Shown: positions 17,922 to 27,625, counted from the first letter of the stretch. The stretch: 64,000 nt of DNA from Nostoc sp. XA010 (GCF_020829625.1 NZ_JAIVFX010000006.1:62001-126000), one strand, 5' to 3'. A program made the numbers and translations. The notes: a model not told the origin generated them from the sequence alone.

Positions 17922-19550
17922 TCATTCCTCCACTGGTTTTTGACTAGAAAATACTGGAGCGATCGCGCTTAATTTTAACTCTGGATGGTCGCCCAGTAAT
18001 TGTTGACAATTCCATTCGTTACGGAATAGCAACACTGGTCGTCCCATACTATCTTTAACTGTAGTGGTATTGAATATTCGTCCCACTTTTTCTAATGCTT
18101 CCCAACCACCCTCAACCCAACGGGCGACACTGTAGGGCAATGAGTCTAGTATGGTTTCTACACCATACTCATTTTGTAAACGAAACTGTACCACCTCGAA
18201 TTGCAACTGACCCACCGCCGCCAAAATTGGGTCGCGTTTGGCTTCATCAGTTGAATACATAATTTGTACAGCACCTTCTTCTCGCAATTCCGCAACGCCT
18301 TTTTGGAATTGTTTAGACTTCGAGGGGTTGGGATTCCTCAGAGATGCGAACAGTTCCGGCGAGAAATACGGAATCCCCTCATATTCGAGCTTTTGTCCCG
18401 TGTAAATTGTATCCCCGATCGCAAAAACACCAGGATTATTCAAACCGATCACATCGCCAGGATAAGCCACATCAATCGATTCTCGCTCTTGGGCAAAGAG
18501 TTTTTGCGGGCGAGACAGACGGATGAGTTTACCAATGCGAGCGTGATTCACCATCATATCTTTTTCAAACTTACCAGTGCAAACCCGGATAAATGCGACG
18601 CGATCACGGTGTTTCGGGTCCATATTCGCTTGCAGTTTGAAGACAAACCCTGAAAATTCTGGGTATGTAGGAGCAACTTCGCCAACACTGCTATAGTGAG
18701 AACCGGGTTTCAGGGCATAGTCAAGGAAATACTTGAGGAATAACTCTACACCAAAGTTGGTCATGGCGCTACCAAAGAACACAGGCGTCATTTTGCCTTC
18801 GTGTACCAGTTGCAAATCTAACTCTGGCCCAACTCCATCTAACAGTTCCAGATCATTTTTTAGTTGGTAGTACAAGCTTTGTTCTAGCTGATCTTCTATT
18901 CTCGGATCAGTTAATTCGACTATCGTATCACGGGCTTCTCGGCTGCCGTGGGCGCTGCGTTCAAACAAGTGAATTTGTTGCTTATGTCGATCAAAAACAC
19001 CTTTAAAGCGATCGCCCATACCAATCGGCCAGTTTACCGCATAGGTTTGCAATCCTAATTCTTGCTCAATTTCATCCAACAGTTCCAGAGGTTCTCTTCC
19101 TGGGCGATCAAGCTTGTTGATAAATGTAAAAATTGGGATACCCCGCAACTTACACACTTCAAACAATTTGCGGGTTTGAGGTTCCAAACCTTTTGCCGCA
19201 TCAATCAACATCACTGCATTATCGGCGGCCGCAAGGGTGCGATAAGTATCTTCACTGAAGTCTTGGTGTCCGGGTGTGTCTAATAAATTTATCTGACAGT
19301 CCCGGTATTCAAATTGCAACACAGTGGAGGTAATAGAAATACCCCGTTGTTGTTCCATCGCCATCCAGTCAGAGGTTGCCTTACGCTGTGCCCGTCGCGC
19401 CTTAACCGCCCCAGCTTCGTGAATTGCACCTCCGTATAGGAGCAGCTTTTCTGTTAGTGTAGTTTTACCTGCATCAGGGTGAGAAATAATCGCAAAGTTG
19501 CGGCGAAGTTCAACTGCTTGAATAAGTTCAGACTGAAGTTCAGTAGACAT
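17922..19550 (-). CDS. prfC: Peptide chain release factor 3 (RF3)
   Basis: A 542-residue translational GTPase. The P-loop is SHPDAGKT at 23-30, with [14 protein letters not shown] for switch I (68-81), [16 protein letters not shown] for G3 (91-106) and NKLD for G4 (145-148). The RF3-specific start ([23 protein letters not shown]) and the C-terminal [17 protein letters not shown] distinguish it from EF-G. It recycles RF1/RF2 from the ribosome after peptide release. Length is normal. A 116-bp divergent gap separates it from the DUF4870 gene; HIP1 sites occur inside the gene. Confidence 0.96.
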   Translation of the reverse strand: MSTELQSELIQAVELRRNFAIISHPDAGKTTLTEKLLLYGGAIHEAGAVKARRAQRKATSDWMAMEQQRGISITSTVLQFEYRDCQINLLDTPGHQDFSEDTYRTLAAADNAVMLIDAAKGLEPQTRKLFEVCKLRGIPIFTFINKLDRPGREPLELLDEIEQELGLQTYAVNWPIGMGDRFKGVFDRHKQQIHLFERSAHGSREARDTIVELTDPRIEDQLEQSLYYQLKNDLELLDGVGPELDLQLVHEGKMTPVFFGSAMTNFGVELFLKYFLDYALKPGSHYSSVGEVAPTYPEFSGFVFKLQANMDPKHRDRVAFIRVCTGKFEKDMMVNHARIGKLIRLSRPQKLFAQERESIDVAYPGDVIGLNNPGVFAIGDTIYTGQKLEYEGIPYFSPELFASLRNPNPSKSKQFQKGVAELREEGAVQIMYSTDEAKRDPILAAVGQLQFEVVQFRLQNEYGVETILDSLPYSVARWVEGGWEALEKVGRIFNTTTVKDSMGRPVLLFRNEWNCQQLLGDHPELKLSAIAPVFSSQKPVEE

Positions 19551-19666
19551 AAATGTATTTGTTTGTTAGCTTAATTTGTTTGATGGTAAGTCTTTTAATC
19601 TTAAGACAACGATGCTCGTGATAGGGTCGTAATATAACCAACAATCTGACTAAATAGGAGAAAGCA

Positions 19667-20026
19667 ATGTACGACACAGATAAGCGAAAGCTTCTATCCG
19701 GCTTGTCACATGGAGCCATTTTTCTCAGCACAGCAGTGGTATCTATAGGTATACCTATCGCCATACTCTTTGTATCTGATGATCCTGTTGTTAAAGAAAA
19801 CGCCAAAGAATCCATTAATTTCCACTTCAACGTCTGGCTTTATGGAGGAATTCTGGGAGCGCTGTTTTTTCTATTCGGTTGGTTAGTATTACCTCTATTA
19901 TTGCTGGGGCCATTAGCCGGTTTGGGATATATATTGCACTGGGGATTAACAATTTGGGCGCTCATTAAAGTTTTCAGCAATCCTGATATACCCTTCCGTT
20001 ATCCCTATATTTTCCGAGTTTTTTAA
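19667..20026 (+). CDS. DUF4870 (Tic20-like) small membrane protein
   Basis: A 119-residue protein with three hydrophobic segments (about 17-35, 54-70, 72-105). The DUF4870 signature is visible as LSHGAIFLST...ENAKESINFHFNVWLY, then GLGYILHWGLTIWALIKVFSNPDIPFRYPYIFR. The family is widespread in bacteria and distantly Tic20-like; its function is not established. It starts with an SD-like AGGAGAAAG upstream of the ATG. It is transcribed divergently from prfC and shows no clear operon partner. Confidence 0.85.
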   Translation: MYDTDKRKLLSGLSHGAIFLSTAVVSIGIPIAILFVSDDPVVKENAKESINFHFNVWLYGGILGALFFLFGWLVLPLLLLGPLAGLGYILHWGLTIWALIKVFSNPDIPFRYPYIFRVF

Positions 20027-20563
20027 CACAGATTATTATTGGGCATCCCTTCGGCTTACTTCGACTACGCTCAGTACAAGTCCCTCAGGGCAAGTGGGCA
20101 TGGGCATTGGTAACTGTTAGTTATTCGCTACTAAATACAATATTTCATTAATTCGTAGCGAATTCTCTGCGTGCCTCTGCGTTTACCTCTGTGCCACTAC
20201 CCTGCGGGAAGGCGTACCCCTACGGGGAAGCAAGCTACGCGTAGCGTCTGTCTGCGACACGCTGCGCGAACGTAGAGAAGCGCCTATGCGTTTAAATTTC
20301 AACCCTCAATTCGCCAAGATTTTGCCAACAGACAGTCTTATCATTTTGAATGCGTGAATTGCTTACTATGTTGTTTTTTTTCCAGCCCGTCGGATAGATG
20401 CAAGCAAGCTGTAGAATACAAAATTGCCCTACAACTTGATTAAGAGTAGGGCAAAGGACAGTTAAGCACTGTTTGTAGTCTGTCTGACGGCAGGAAAATT
20501 TTAGCCTGCTTTTGTGACGCTTTATTTTGTGTCCATTTGCGTTGTTTTTCTTCATAAAATTTT
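20027..20563. other. Repeat-rich gap upstream of hemB
   Basis: No convincing gene; the minus-strand frame 20292-20555 lacks any motif. The first half is dense in Nostoc-type dispersed repeats (CTACGCGTAGCGTCTG, GACACGCTGCGCGAACG). A hairpin GCCCTAC...GTAGGGC lies at 20426-20452. The hemB promoter should be in the last ~150 bp. Confidence 0.55.
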
Positions 20564-21544
20564 ATGTTTCCTACACACCGCCCCCGTCGTCTGCGTACTC
20601 ATCCTCAACTGCGCCGGATGGTTCGTGAAACTGTTTTAACAACAAGCGATTTAATCTACCCACTATTTGCTGTACCAGGTGAGGGAATCGCTAACGAAGT
20701 AAAATCTATGCCCGGAGTCTACCAACTTTCGGTAGATAAAATTGTCGAAGAGGCAAAAGAAGTTTACGACTTAGGAATTCCTTCTATTATTTTATTTGGG
20801 ATTCCGGCTGATAAAGATGTGGATGCCACTGGCGCTTGGCATGATTGCGGTATCGTCCAAAAAGCTGCGACTGCGGTAAAAGCAGCAGTGCCAGATTTGA
20901 TTGTAATTGCTGATACTTGTTTATGTGAGTACACCAGTCACGGTCATTGTGGTTATTTACAAACTGGTGATTTAACAGGACGAGTTTTGAATGATCCAAC
21001 TCTGGAATTGTTGAAAAAAACAGCAGTTTCGCAAGCTAAAGCTGGTGCCGATATCATCGCGCCTTCTGGGATGATGGATGGCTTTGTCCAAGCAATTCGT
21101 CAGGGTTTGGATGAAGCCGGATTTCAAGATACGCCGATTTTGTCTTATGCTGCTAAGTATGCTTCGGGTTATTATGGGCCATTTCGGGATGCAGCAGACT
21201 CGACACCGCAATTTGGGGACAGAAGAACTTACCAAATGGACCCAGGTAACGCCCGCGAAGCGATTAAAGAAATTGAACTGGATATCGCTGAAGGTGCGGA
21301 TATGCTCATGGTTAAGCCAGCCTTGGCATACATGGACATTATCTGGCGGGTGAAAGAAGCGAGTAACTTACCAGTTGCGGCTTACAATGTTTCTGGTGAG
21401 TATGCGATGGTAAAAGCTGCGGCTCTCAATGGTTGGATTGATGAGGAGCGCGTGGTTATGGAAACTTTAACTGGGTTTAAACGGGCTGGGGCAGATTTGA
21501 TTTTGACCTACCATGCCAAAGATGCGGCGCGATGGTTAAAGTAG
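20564..21544 (+). CDS. hemB: Delta-aminolevulinic acid dehydratase (porphobilinogen synthase)
   Basis: A 326-residue HemB. It condenses two 5-aminolevulinate molecules into porphobilinogen in the cytoplasm, feeding haem, chlorophyll, phycobilin and cobalamin synthesis. The two Schiff-base lysines are K198 ([16 protein letters not shown]) and K251 ([10 protein letters not shown]). The metal site [14 protein letters not shown] has three cysteines (119, 121, 129), the Zn-type arrangement rather than the Asp-rich Mg-type of plants. Length and start ([11 protein letters not shown]) are normal. It stands alone in its transcription unit. Confidence 0.97.
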   Translation: MFPTHRPRRLRTHPQLRRMVRETVLTTSDLIYPLFAVPGEGIANEVKSMPGVYQLSVDKIVEEAKEVYDLGIPSIILFGIPADKDVDATGAWHDCGIVQKAATAVKAAVPDLIVIADTCLCEYTSHGHCGYLQTGDLTGRVLNDPTLELLKKTAVSQAKAGADIIAPSGMMDGFVQAIRQGLDEAGFQDTPILSYAAKYASGYYGPFRDAADSTPQFGDRRTYQMDPGNAREAIKEIELDIAEGADMLMVKPALAYMDIIWRVKEASNLPVAAYNVSGEYAMVKAAALNGWIDEERVVMETLTGFKRAGADLILTYHAKDAARWLK

Positions 21545-22022
21545 GGACAAAGGCTGGCTAACCTTACAAGCGGGTAAAACTTTGGTTTAGAGGCGGGGTG
21601 GACACCCTGAACATCTGCTGCAAGATGTAGCAATGGATTTATAGGAATGCTCAAACCGTAAGAAAGCGATCGCTCAATATCTTAAAAAGCGTCACCCATG
21701 ACCTACTATCCGCAAGTATAAGCGGATAGTAGGTTCTTATTCATTCTCAAACATCCTCCTCCTTTCCCTACTGTTGAACCTCCTCAAGCCCCTATTACGG
21801 TTCCTAACGCAATCACAGTCGAACAGTTCGAGGACGTTTCTCAAGACTCCAGTTTATTACGTACATGAACGTTACACAGTTTTAAAGACTCGCAGATGGG
21901 TTGAGACTGACTCGTTCCTATTTTTGACCTGTAATTTCAGTTAACTTGCGTTCCCTCATATCGCTTTTAGTTTAAACTCCAGTTGATATCTACTACTTTG
22001 AATTCAAATTAGGAGGAGAACC
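21545..22022. other. Gap between hemB and the exported protein gene
   Basis: No gene seen. It contains the 21701 hairpin, one HIP1 GCGATCGC near 21666, and presumably the promoter of the next gene; the stretch GGAGGAGAACC just before 22023 is its ribosome-binding site. Confidence 0.5.
21701..21734 (+). terminator. 13-bp perfect hairpin downstream of hemB
   Basis: Arms ACCTACTATCCGC (21701-21713) and GCGGATAGTAGGT (21722-21734) are exact complements around an 8-nt loop, with TCTTATTC following. It is 157 bp past the hemB stop, so it may terminate hemB or be a dispersed palindrome. Confidence 0.55.
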
Positions 22023-22577
22023 ATGAAATTTCTGAAGAAAAAACTGAAGATTTTTGTAGCCCTGGTTGCCAGCACCTATTTAGCCATTTTGCTGGTTGCT
22101 GGTCATTTACAGCAAGTCAGTGCTAAAACCACTGGTTTCCAGATGACTAGCAGTACTGCTGCTGCTATCAGCTCAAAGCAGAGCTTTGATGAAAACAATG
22201 CCAGTCAATTGGCTGACGACAAGAGCGGTGATGCCAGTTTTTTACTGGCTCAGACTTTCGTTGACTTGACGGGTGACTGGCAGGGCAATGATGGTGGAAC
22301 CTATTATCTACGTCAAAGAGGCAGTGAGCTATTTTGGTATGGTGAAGGAACTCCAATCAGCCCAGCCTTCAGTAATGTCTACAGAGGAGTTCGGAGTTCA
22401 TCTGGCTTCTTCGTAGGTAGTGAAATTACAGGTAACTGGATTGATGTTCCCAAGGGTGTTGTTGCAGGTAGTGGAACTTTGAACCTCAGAATCGACTCAC
22501 CTACCCAGTTGAGAACGATTAGTGTAACAGGGGGTTTTGGTGGTAGTGTGTGGACTAAGATACGCTCTGGCTTTTGA
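22023..22577 (+). CDS. Exported lipocalin-like (avidin-like barrel) protein, function unknown
   Basis: A basic start (MKFLKKKLK) plus a hydrophobic segment (residues 10-29) and VSAKT give a signal peptide, cleaved near residue 36. After a low-complexity linker, residues ~78-184 form a small beta-rich domain: DLTGDWQGNDGGTYYLRQRG, then ELFWYGEG, GVRSSSGFFVGSEITGNWIDVPKG and SGTLNLRI. This W-x-G-x-D-G-G-x-Y-Y-x-R-Q-x-G...WYG pattern recurs in bacterial secreted proteins of unknown role with a lipocalin-like barrel. It has a strong Shine-Dalgarno GGAGGAGA 5 nt from the ATG, implying good expression. Confidence 0.8.
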   Translation: MKFLKKKLKIFVALVASTYLAILLVAGHLQQVSAKTTGFQMTSSTAAAISSKQSFDENNASQLADDKSGDASFLLAQTFVDLTGDWQGNDGGTYYLRQRGSELFWYGEGTPISPAFSNVYRGVRSSSGFFVGSEITGNWIDVPKGVVAGSGTLNLRIDSPTQLRTISVTGGFGGSVWTKIRSGF

Positions 22578-22627
22578 CGCGAAGGTTTAAGCATTTACCA
22601 GAAAAAGTTTCCAGCCACAGGACAGTA

Positions 22628-22723
22628 AATGCAAAAATAGCAGTCCAATTACCAATTCCACATAAATAATCATTCTCACCTTGACAGCCAAAGTGCGTAG
22701 GCGTAGCCCGCCGCAGGCATCGC
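22628..22723. repeat. Duplicated segment, copy 1
   Basis: The segment pairs with 22910-22996. Both begin AATRCAAAAATAGCARYCCA, continue with AATTRCCAATTCCA, and end with the dispersed GCGTAGGCG...GGCATCGC repeat. Read on the minus strand, both copies keep a short frame GIGNW-x-AIF-x-F, and several differences are silent, hinting at a former coding sequence. Confidence 0.65.
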
Positions 22724-22807
22724 TCAACTAAATTGTATGCCAAAAACATTTATTCCGCTAAGGTGTCGAGCCACTGATCAAAGAGCATGAAGATTGATCC
22801 ACAAAGA

Positions 22808-22836
22808 AGACCCCTGGTTTGCACCAGAGGTCTTTG
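22808..22836 (+). terminator. Hairpin with T-rich tail
   Basis: AGACCCCTGGT-TTGC-ACCAGAGGTCT forms an 11-bp stem with one mismatch, followed by TTGCATTT. It lies 230 bp beyond the exported protein gene and can serve as its terminator. Confidence 0.55.
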
Positions 22837-22909
22837 CATTTAACAACGTTGTAAAATTCATTAGCAACGTAAAACGCTGATATGGTTAATTAGTGGCTTT
22901 TGTGCCATG

Positions 22910-22996
22910 AATACAAAAATAGCAACCCAATTGCCAATTCCAGACATGTTACTCCTATACCTAAAATGCGTAGGCGCAGCCTGCCGCAGGCATCGC
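22910..22996. repeat. Duplicated segment, copy 2
   Basis: Second copy of the segment at 22628-22723, with the same order of unique 33-bp part and dispersed GCGTAGGCG...GGCATCGC repeat. It lies just downstream of the small minus-strand gene at 23060. Confidence 0.65.
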
Positions 22997-23059
22997 CAAC
23001 ATTTAGGTGCAGACCTAGAAATCTAATGCTGCGACAAAAACTTCATCTTATGCAAGGTT

Positions 23060-23293
23060 TTAGGAGAAATTTTCCCAACATTGGGCAACTAATTGGCTCA
23101 ACCAGCGACGTTGTTGCTGATCCAACAGTGGATCATCTGCTAGCAACTGAGCGGTTAATTCTTCCAAAGATTGACCCTGAGCGCGGACAATTTTAATAAC
23201 TCCAGCGATCGCACTGGCAACTAGTTCTTCATCAATCGGCTGTTGTCGTAAAGCAACAATTTCCTGGGGACTGTCTGGAATGGGATAATTCAT
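23060..23293 (-). CDS. Small conserved cyanobacterial protein, function unknown
   Basis: Seventy-seven residues, acidic and helical, beginning MNYPIPDSPQEIVALRQQPID and continuing ELVASAIAGVIKIVRAQGQSLEELTAQLLADDPLLDQQQRRWLSQLVAQ. No membrane segment, signal peptide or metal motif. Protein-like composition, a regular helix pattern and codon use like its neighbours make a real gene likely. I recognise the general look of a cyanobacterial hypothetical protein but no named family. It is divergent from the lycopene cyclase-like gene (160-bp gap). Confidence 0.72.
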   Translation of the reverse strand: MNYPIPDSPQEIVALRQQPIDEELVASAIAGVIKIVRAQGQSLEELTAQLLADDPLLDQQQRRWLSQLVAQCWENFS

Positions 23294-23453
23294 GGCGTGG
23301 GTTTACAGAAATACAAAATGAACAATAAATTTGATAAATTCTTAAAATTTCTTCACTGAATCTTTACGAAAGTAATAGGGCGGAGTTTACATTACTTTGT
23401 GCTTTCATAAAATCTGTCTTAGTGAGTAGATTGATCGGAGATATGAGGAAACG

Positions 23454-25619
23454 ATGAAAGAAATTCTTTATTTAGAAGTTCCAACTTCGGATATAGCAAC
23501 TGTGCGTAGTTGGTTACAAACAGAGTTTGAACCCGGAAATGGAGAAAAAGTGCTTACCTCGGAAGGCTTTCGCCTCAAAATCCCCACTGCAACTACAACT
23601 GCTACCAAGACTATTTCCGAAAACTTGCCTGCGGAACTTTCGGTATTTGTCTGGTCGGTGCAACGAACTACTTATCTGAAAGTGTTTCGTTGGGCAGAAC
23701 AACCCTTTCCCAAAGAGGGGCAGATTTTGCAACACCTAACCAAAGAAATCAGAAGCCGTTTTCCGCATCATTACCCAGAACCGCCAGCAATTGATTTATC
23801 TAAGCAATCAATATTTGCAGCACTAGGCTCTGCTTACCCCCTTACCGTCAAGTATTTTCAGAAAATGCCCAACGGTGAATATGATCTAACGCGTGCCTAC
23901 TGGTGGGAACAACGATGGCGCGAAGGAGTACGGAATCCGCAACAGCCTCGTCAGGTGGTGTTTTCCAGTCGAGAGGATAGGAGAGCAGGGAGCAGGGAGC
24001 AGGGGGAAAATTTCTCTCCTCTGCACCCTGCACCCTGCTCCCCTGCCTCTTCCCCCTCATCTCCGACTTATGACATCATCTACATCGGTGGCGCACTAGG
24101 CGCGATTCATGCAGCACTGATGGCAAAACTCGGATATAAAGTTCTCCTGCTGGAACGAATGCCCTTTGGGCGGATGAACCGAGAATGGAATATTTCCCGC
24201 GATGAGATTCAAAGCTTAGTTAACCTGGGTTTAGTCACCCCTGCTGAGTTAGAAACTATCATTGCTAGGGAATACAAAGACGGATTTAATAAGTTTTTTG
24301 ATGCTAATAATCCAGCCAAACTGCGATCGCCCGTCCTCCACACACCCACAGTCCTAAATTTAGGCTTAGATTCCGAAAAATGGCTTCAAATGTGTGGGCA
24401 AAAACTGCAAGCGGCAGGCGGTGAAATCTGGGATGAAACAGAGTTTATCCGTGCAGATATTGATATATCACAAGTACTTATCAAAGTCAAGCACTTACCC
24501 AGTCAGGTTGAGAAGCAAGTAAGTGGACGACTGTTAATAGATGCAATGGGAACTGCATCGCCCATAGCTTGGCAATTAAATGGTGGTCGTGCTTTTGATA
24601 GTGTATGTCCGACGGTGGGAGCGGCAATTGAGAGCGGATTTGAGCCGGAAGTATGGGATTCCCAATATGGAGACGTTCTTTACAGTCATGGGGATATCTC
24701 GCGGGGAAGACAGTTGATTTGGGAACTGTTTCCTGGGGCAGATGATGAACTAACGATTTATTTATTTCATTACCATGAGGTCAATGCTGAAAATCCCGGT
24801 TCCTTGCTAGAGATGTACGAGGACTTTTTCACTATTTTGCCAGAGTATCGCAGGTGCGATATGGACAAATTGGTGTGGAAGAAGCCGACATTTGGGTACA
24901 TACCGGGGCATTTTAGTGTGGGAAGTAGCGATCGCACAGTTGCCTTTGATCGATTGATTGCGATCGGTGATGCTGCATCACTCCAGTCTCCCCTCGTCTT
25001 CACCGGTTTTGGTTCGCTAGTTCGCAACTTAGAGCGTTTAACAACCCTGTTGGATACTGCTCTCAAACATGACTTGTTGAGTTTCCGCCACTTGAACCAA
25101 ATTCGCGCTTACCAAAGCAACGTTTCCGTGACTTGGCTATTTTCCAAAGGCATGATGGTACCCACAGGGAAATTTTTACCACCCCAACGGATTAACTCCA
25201 TGCTCAACACCTTCTTTGGACTGTTAGCAGACGAACCCCAAGAAGTAGCAGATAACTTCATCAAAGATAGGTGTGATTGGTTAACCTTTAACCGCCTAGC
25301 ACTCAAAGCAGCTAGAAGAAATCCTGCCTTGCTTTTATGGATTTGGCAACTTGCTGGCCCCAGAGATTTAGGGCGATGGCTTGGTAGTTATTTTAACTTC
25401 GGTCGTCATGCCTTAATTAGCTCTTTGCTGAGTCCGTGGTTCGGGCGCTTCTTGAACCGGGTAGGTTTTTGGCTAGAACCCCGGAATCCGGGATTGTGGC
25501 TGTGGTTATTGGCGATTAATTATGCGATCGCCACAGGCAAACCGCGATCACGCGCTCAAGTAGAAAAAGCCAACCCAGAAGCCATAATTCCGAAGTCAGA
25601 AGTAAGAATTAGTCATTAG
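23454..25619 (+). CDS. CruA-like lycopene cyclase family flavoprotein with in-frame repeat insertion
   Basis: A 721-residue FAD-dependent protein. The N-terminal ~170 residues (MKEILYLEVPTSDIATVRSW...) precede a Rossmann segment YDIIYIGGALGAIHAALMAK (206-225), then LLERMPFGRMNREWNISRDE, LLIDAMGTASPIAWQLNGG and IGDAASLQSPLVFTGFGS, the order found in CruA/CruP lycopene cyclases. It would cyclise lycopene ends in carotenoid synthesis; CruA versus CruP cannot be settled here. Residues about 172-204 (REDRRAGSREQGENFSPLH, then PAPCSPASSPSSP) are translated dispersed repeat DNA inserted in frame before the FAD fold, with no frameshift. Confidence 0.78.
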   Translation: MKEILYLEVPTSDIATVRSWLQTEFEPGNGEKVLTSEGFRLKIPTATTTATKTISENLPAELSVFVWSVQRTTYLKVFRWAEQPFPKEGQILQHLTKEIRSRFPHHYPEPPAIDLSKQSIFAALGSAYPLTVKYFQKMPNGEYDLTRAYWWEQRWREGVRNPQQPRQVVFSSREDRRAGSREQGENFSPLHPAPCSPASSPSSPTYDIIYIGGALGAIHAALMAKLGYKVLLLERMPFGRMNREWNISRDEIQSLVNLGLVTPAELETIIAREYKDGFNKFFDANNPAKLRSPVLHTPTVLNLGLDSEKWLQMCGQKLQAAGGEIWDETEFIRADIDISQVLIKVKHLPSQVEKQVSGRLLIDAMGTASPIAWQLNGGRAFDSVCPTVGAAIESGFEPEVWDSQYGDVLYSHGDISRGRQLIWELFPGADDELTIYLFHYHEVNAENPGSLLEMYEDFFTILPEYRRCDMDKLVWKKPTFGYIPGHFSVGSSDRTVAFDRLIAIGDAASLQSPLVFTGFGSLVRNLERLTTLLDTALKHDLLSFRHLNQIRAYQSNVSVTWLFSKGMMVPTGKFLPPQRINSMLNTFFGLLADEPQEVADNFIKDRCDWLTFNRLALKAARRNPALLLWIWQLAGPRDLGRWLGSYFNFGRHALISSLLSPWFGRFLNRVGFWLEPRNPGLWLWLLAINYAIATGKPRSRAQVEKANPEAIIPKSEVRISH
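23976..24066. repeat. Dispersed GGGAGCAGG-type inverted repeat inside the CruA-like gene
   Basis: GGAGAGCAGGGAGCAGGGAG (from 23980) is followed after ~20 bp by CACCCTGCACCCTGCTCCCC and CTGCCTCTTCCCC. The same arms occur in intergenic DNA at 30405, 34483, 34718 and 49744. Its length keeps the host frame open. Confidence 0.85.
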
Positions 25620-25655
25620 TCATTGGTCATTGGTCATTAGTATTAAGCAAATGAC
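25608..25655. repeat. Heptamer array (TCATTGG/TCATTAG) after the CruA-like gene
   Basis: Repeats of the TCATTAG/TCATTGG unit begin within the last codons of the cyclase gene and continue to about 25640. It is STRR-type and lies between two convergent genes. Confidence 0.7.
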
Positions 25656-25668
25656 CAATCACAACTAA

Positions 25669-27222
25669 CTATTGACTCTTGGGGCGAAAATTTGGTAATT
25701 CGACAGATGCCAATGATTTACGCCCCTTGGGTGGACGCTGAGGATAAACCACTGGTGAAGGTGAACTTGTATCATTGGTGTCATCGCCTAATGACTCTGG
25801 AGGCAAATCAGTTGCCGACAATTCCAAATGTGTCAATTGTGAAACTTCTGACCAGTAATCTTCAGTTCCTTCAGGCGGCGTCTCAGTATGAGGTGAAGTA
25901 GAAGAAACTGGTAACTCATTGGCTGGTGAGACTACAGAATCTATTGTCCAAGAAGTGGAAGTAATTGTAGGATGATTAATTTCTGCTGCCAACTGCTCCT
26001 CCTGTGGATTTTCTAATTCCTCATCGTCTTCTAGGATTGTTGCTAAAGTCTCCCAGATAGGTGCATCACCCTGATTACTATCCACATTCGTTTTCGCCGC
26101 AGCTGGTGGTGATCCAAATGCAGGCTGGGAGGTGAAAAACATTTGAATGAGACTATCTAATTGCTGATCTAGATTTGATGACCCTGAAGTTGAAACAGCT
26201 TCTGGTGTCTCTGGGGAATCATCAATTTTTGGAGAGGGGGCTGATTCTGCTGGTGTTGAGGGATTTTGCTTAACTGACCAGTTCCAAGAAGATGATGGCG
26301 TCGGTGTCGGTTCATTTCTTTGGAATGGAATTGGTGCTGACGGTTCGCCCCAAGAATTATCTAGATCATCAGTCAGGGATTCTGGTTCTGCTGACCAAGG
26401 TTGAATTGGCTGGACGTTAGGAAACAAAGATCGAGCTTTTCTAGAAAATCTTCCTTGCCCACTAGTTATGTCTTTGGGATGTTTTGCAGTATCTTCTAGC
26501 GAGTCATAGTTAGGAACCGATGTATCTAAACATTTTTCCAAAGCTGCTTTAAATTGCAGCGTTTGGCGTTGTTGTCGCATCAGTCTAGTACGTAACTCCC
26601 GACAAACAGTTTCTGATTGCAATAACTGCTGAGACTGTTCGCTACTGTTGGTGTGTAACAACGTACATTCTCGCTCTAGCTGGGCAAGGCGTTGTTGGCT
26701 GATTTGTAGCTGTGCTTTATAACTTTCGGCGAGAATTTCCTGGTGTTGAACAGTTTGTACAGCAGTTTCTAATTTTTGAAATAGGGATTTTATTTGTTCT
26801 TGAGCCGCAGCCAGTTCTTGAGCGTGTTGGTTGAGCATCGACTCACTAACGCTAGAACGTGTTTTCTGCCACTGCAAAACCTTTTCTGACTCAGCTAGGT
26901 TATCTTTTAGCTGCTCCACTTGTTCATACAAGTTATTGTTAGCTGCACGCAATTCTTCGTTCAATGCCAGCAGGTTCTGAAATTCTGAGTCAATAAGTGC
27001 TTGTTTGCCGCTTTCAGGCTCTGCAACCCAGTCTGCCTGGGTGGTATCTTTTGAAAATTGTGTATCATCAGCTGGCATGAGGAGTGGCAGTTTGCTGACT
27101 GTCATATTGTCATTAGGCACAACTGAGTAAAACGGACAACTCGCCTGCTCCGATTGTGGCGAATTAGCAGAATTTAGGGATTCCATCACAACCCCCTTGT
27201 TTGAGGTGTTAGCTTCATTCAT
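25669..27222 (-). CDS. Large coiled-coil protein with acidic low-complexity tail, function unknown
   Basis: About 517 residues. Residues ~85-235 are a continuous coiled coil (LLALNEELRAANNNLYEQVE, LKDNLAESEKVLQWQ, LQISQQRLAQLERECTLLH), ending in RELRTRLMRQQRQTLQFKAALEKCL. The rest is Pro/Ser/Glu-rich and probably disordered, ending PQRPPKGRKSLASVELPNF. No signal peptide, membrane helix or enzyme motif. This layout suits a scaffold or cytoskeletal-type protein, but that is a guess. A GTG at 27225 and an ATG at 27222 overlap; AGGTGAG upstream supports either, and M14 is another option. Confidence 0.78.
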   Translation of the reverse strand: MNEANTSNKGVVMESLNSANSPQSEQASCPFYSVVPNDNMTVSKLPLLMPADDTQFSKDTTQADWVAEPESGKQALIDSEFQNLLALNEELRAANNNLYEQVEQLKDNLAESEKVLQWQKTRSSVSESMLNQHAQELAAAQEQIKSLFQKLETAVQTVQHQEILAESYKAQLQISQQRLAQLERECTLLHTNSSEQSQQLLQSETVCRELRTRLMRQQRQTLQFKAALEKCLDTSVPNYDSLEDTAKHPKDITSGQGRFSRKARSLFPNVQPIQPWSAEPESLTDDLDNSWGEPSAPIPFQRNEPTPTPSSSWNWSVKQNPSTPAESAPSPKIDDSPETPEAVSTSGSSNLDQQLDSLIQMFFTSQPAFGSPPAAAKTNVDSNQGDAPIWETLATILEDDEELENPQEEQLAAEINHPTITSTSWTIDSVVSPANELPVSSTSPHTETPPEGTEDYWSEVSQLTHLELSATDLPPESLGDDTNDTSSPSPVVYPQRPPKGRKSLASVELPNFRPKSQ

Positions 27223-27583
27223 CACTCTTGACTCACCTGCTTAAAAATATTCAGCAGTGCTGGCATTAGCATTGCTTATTAACTGGGTCTAATCAGGGTT
27301 TGCTCTAGAAGCTAAGTTTAACTCTCTCCAAGCGCCAGCAATTAATCATCAATTGGCGTTCCCTATTTTGTATCTAGACTGATGCCGTTATAACACTATG
27401 ATGCTCTTGTCCGTCAAGAAGAGACGGAAGGGGAATTTGGTCCGCCTTTGCGGATAGGCGGCAGAAAAGAGAAACCTGATGCTTAAAAACTAAACTGTAT
27501 TGGCTGATGAAGTTTTTCTAGATGAAAAAACTGCCTCACAACATAAATTATTGTCTATAATCGCATCCACCTTAATATATAAA

Positions 27584-27613
27584 ATAAAAATGTATTGTTC
27601 AATACATTTTTAT
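27584..27613. repeat. 14-bp perfect palindrome, terminator- or operator-like
   Basis: ATAAAAATGTATTG-TT-CAATACATTTTTAT is fully self-complementary with a 2-nt centre. A 2-nt loop is too tight for a normal terminator without fraying, so a protein-binding operator is equally possible. Confidence 0.7.
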
Positions 27614-27625
27614 ACTGAGTCTTTT

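Larger units (their letters stand above)
22578..23059. other. Gap with duplicated segment and terminator
   Basis: No intact gene seen. It holds the duplicated ~90-bp segment (22628 and 22910) and a terminator-like hairpin at 22808-22832. Confidence 0.6.

Noticed and set aside
20292..20555. 87-codon minus-strand ORF upstream of hemB
   Set aside because: Irregular composition, covers a hairpin and the hemB promoter region; no motif.
22555..22749. 64-codon minus-strand ORF after the exported protein gene
   Set aside because: Part of it is translated dispersed repeat; only the short GIGNW frame is of interest and is reported as a repeat finding.
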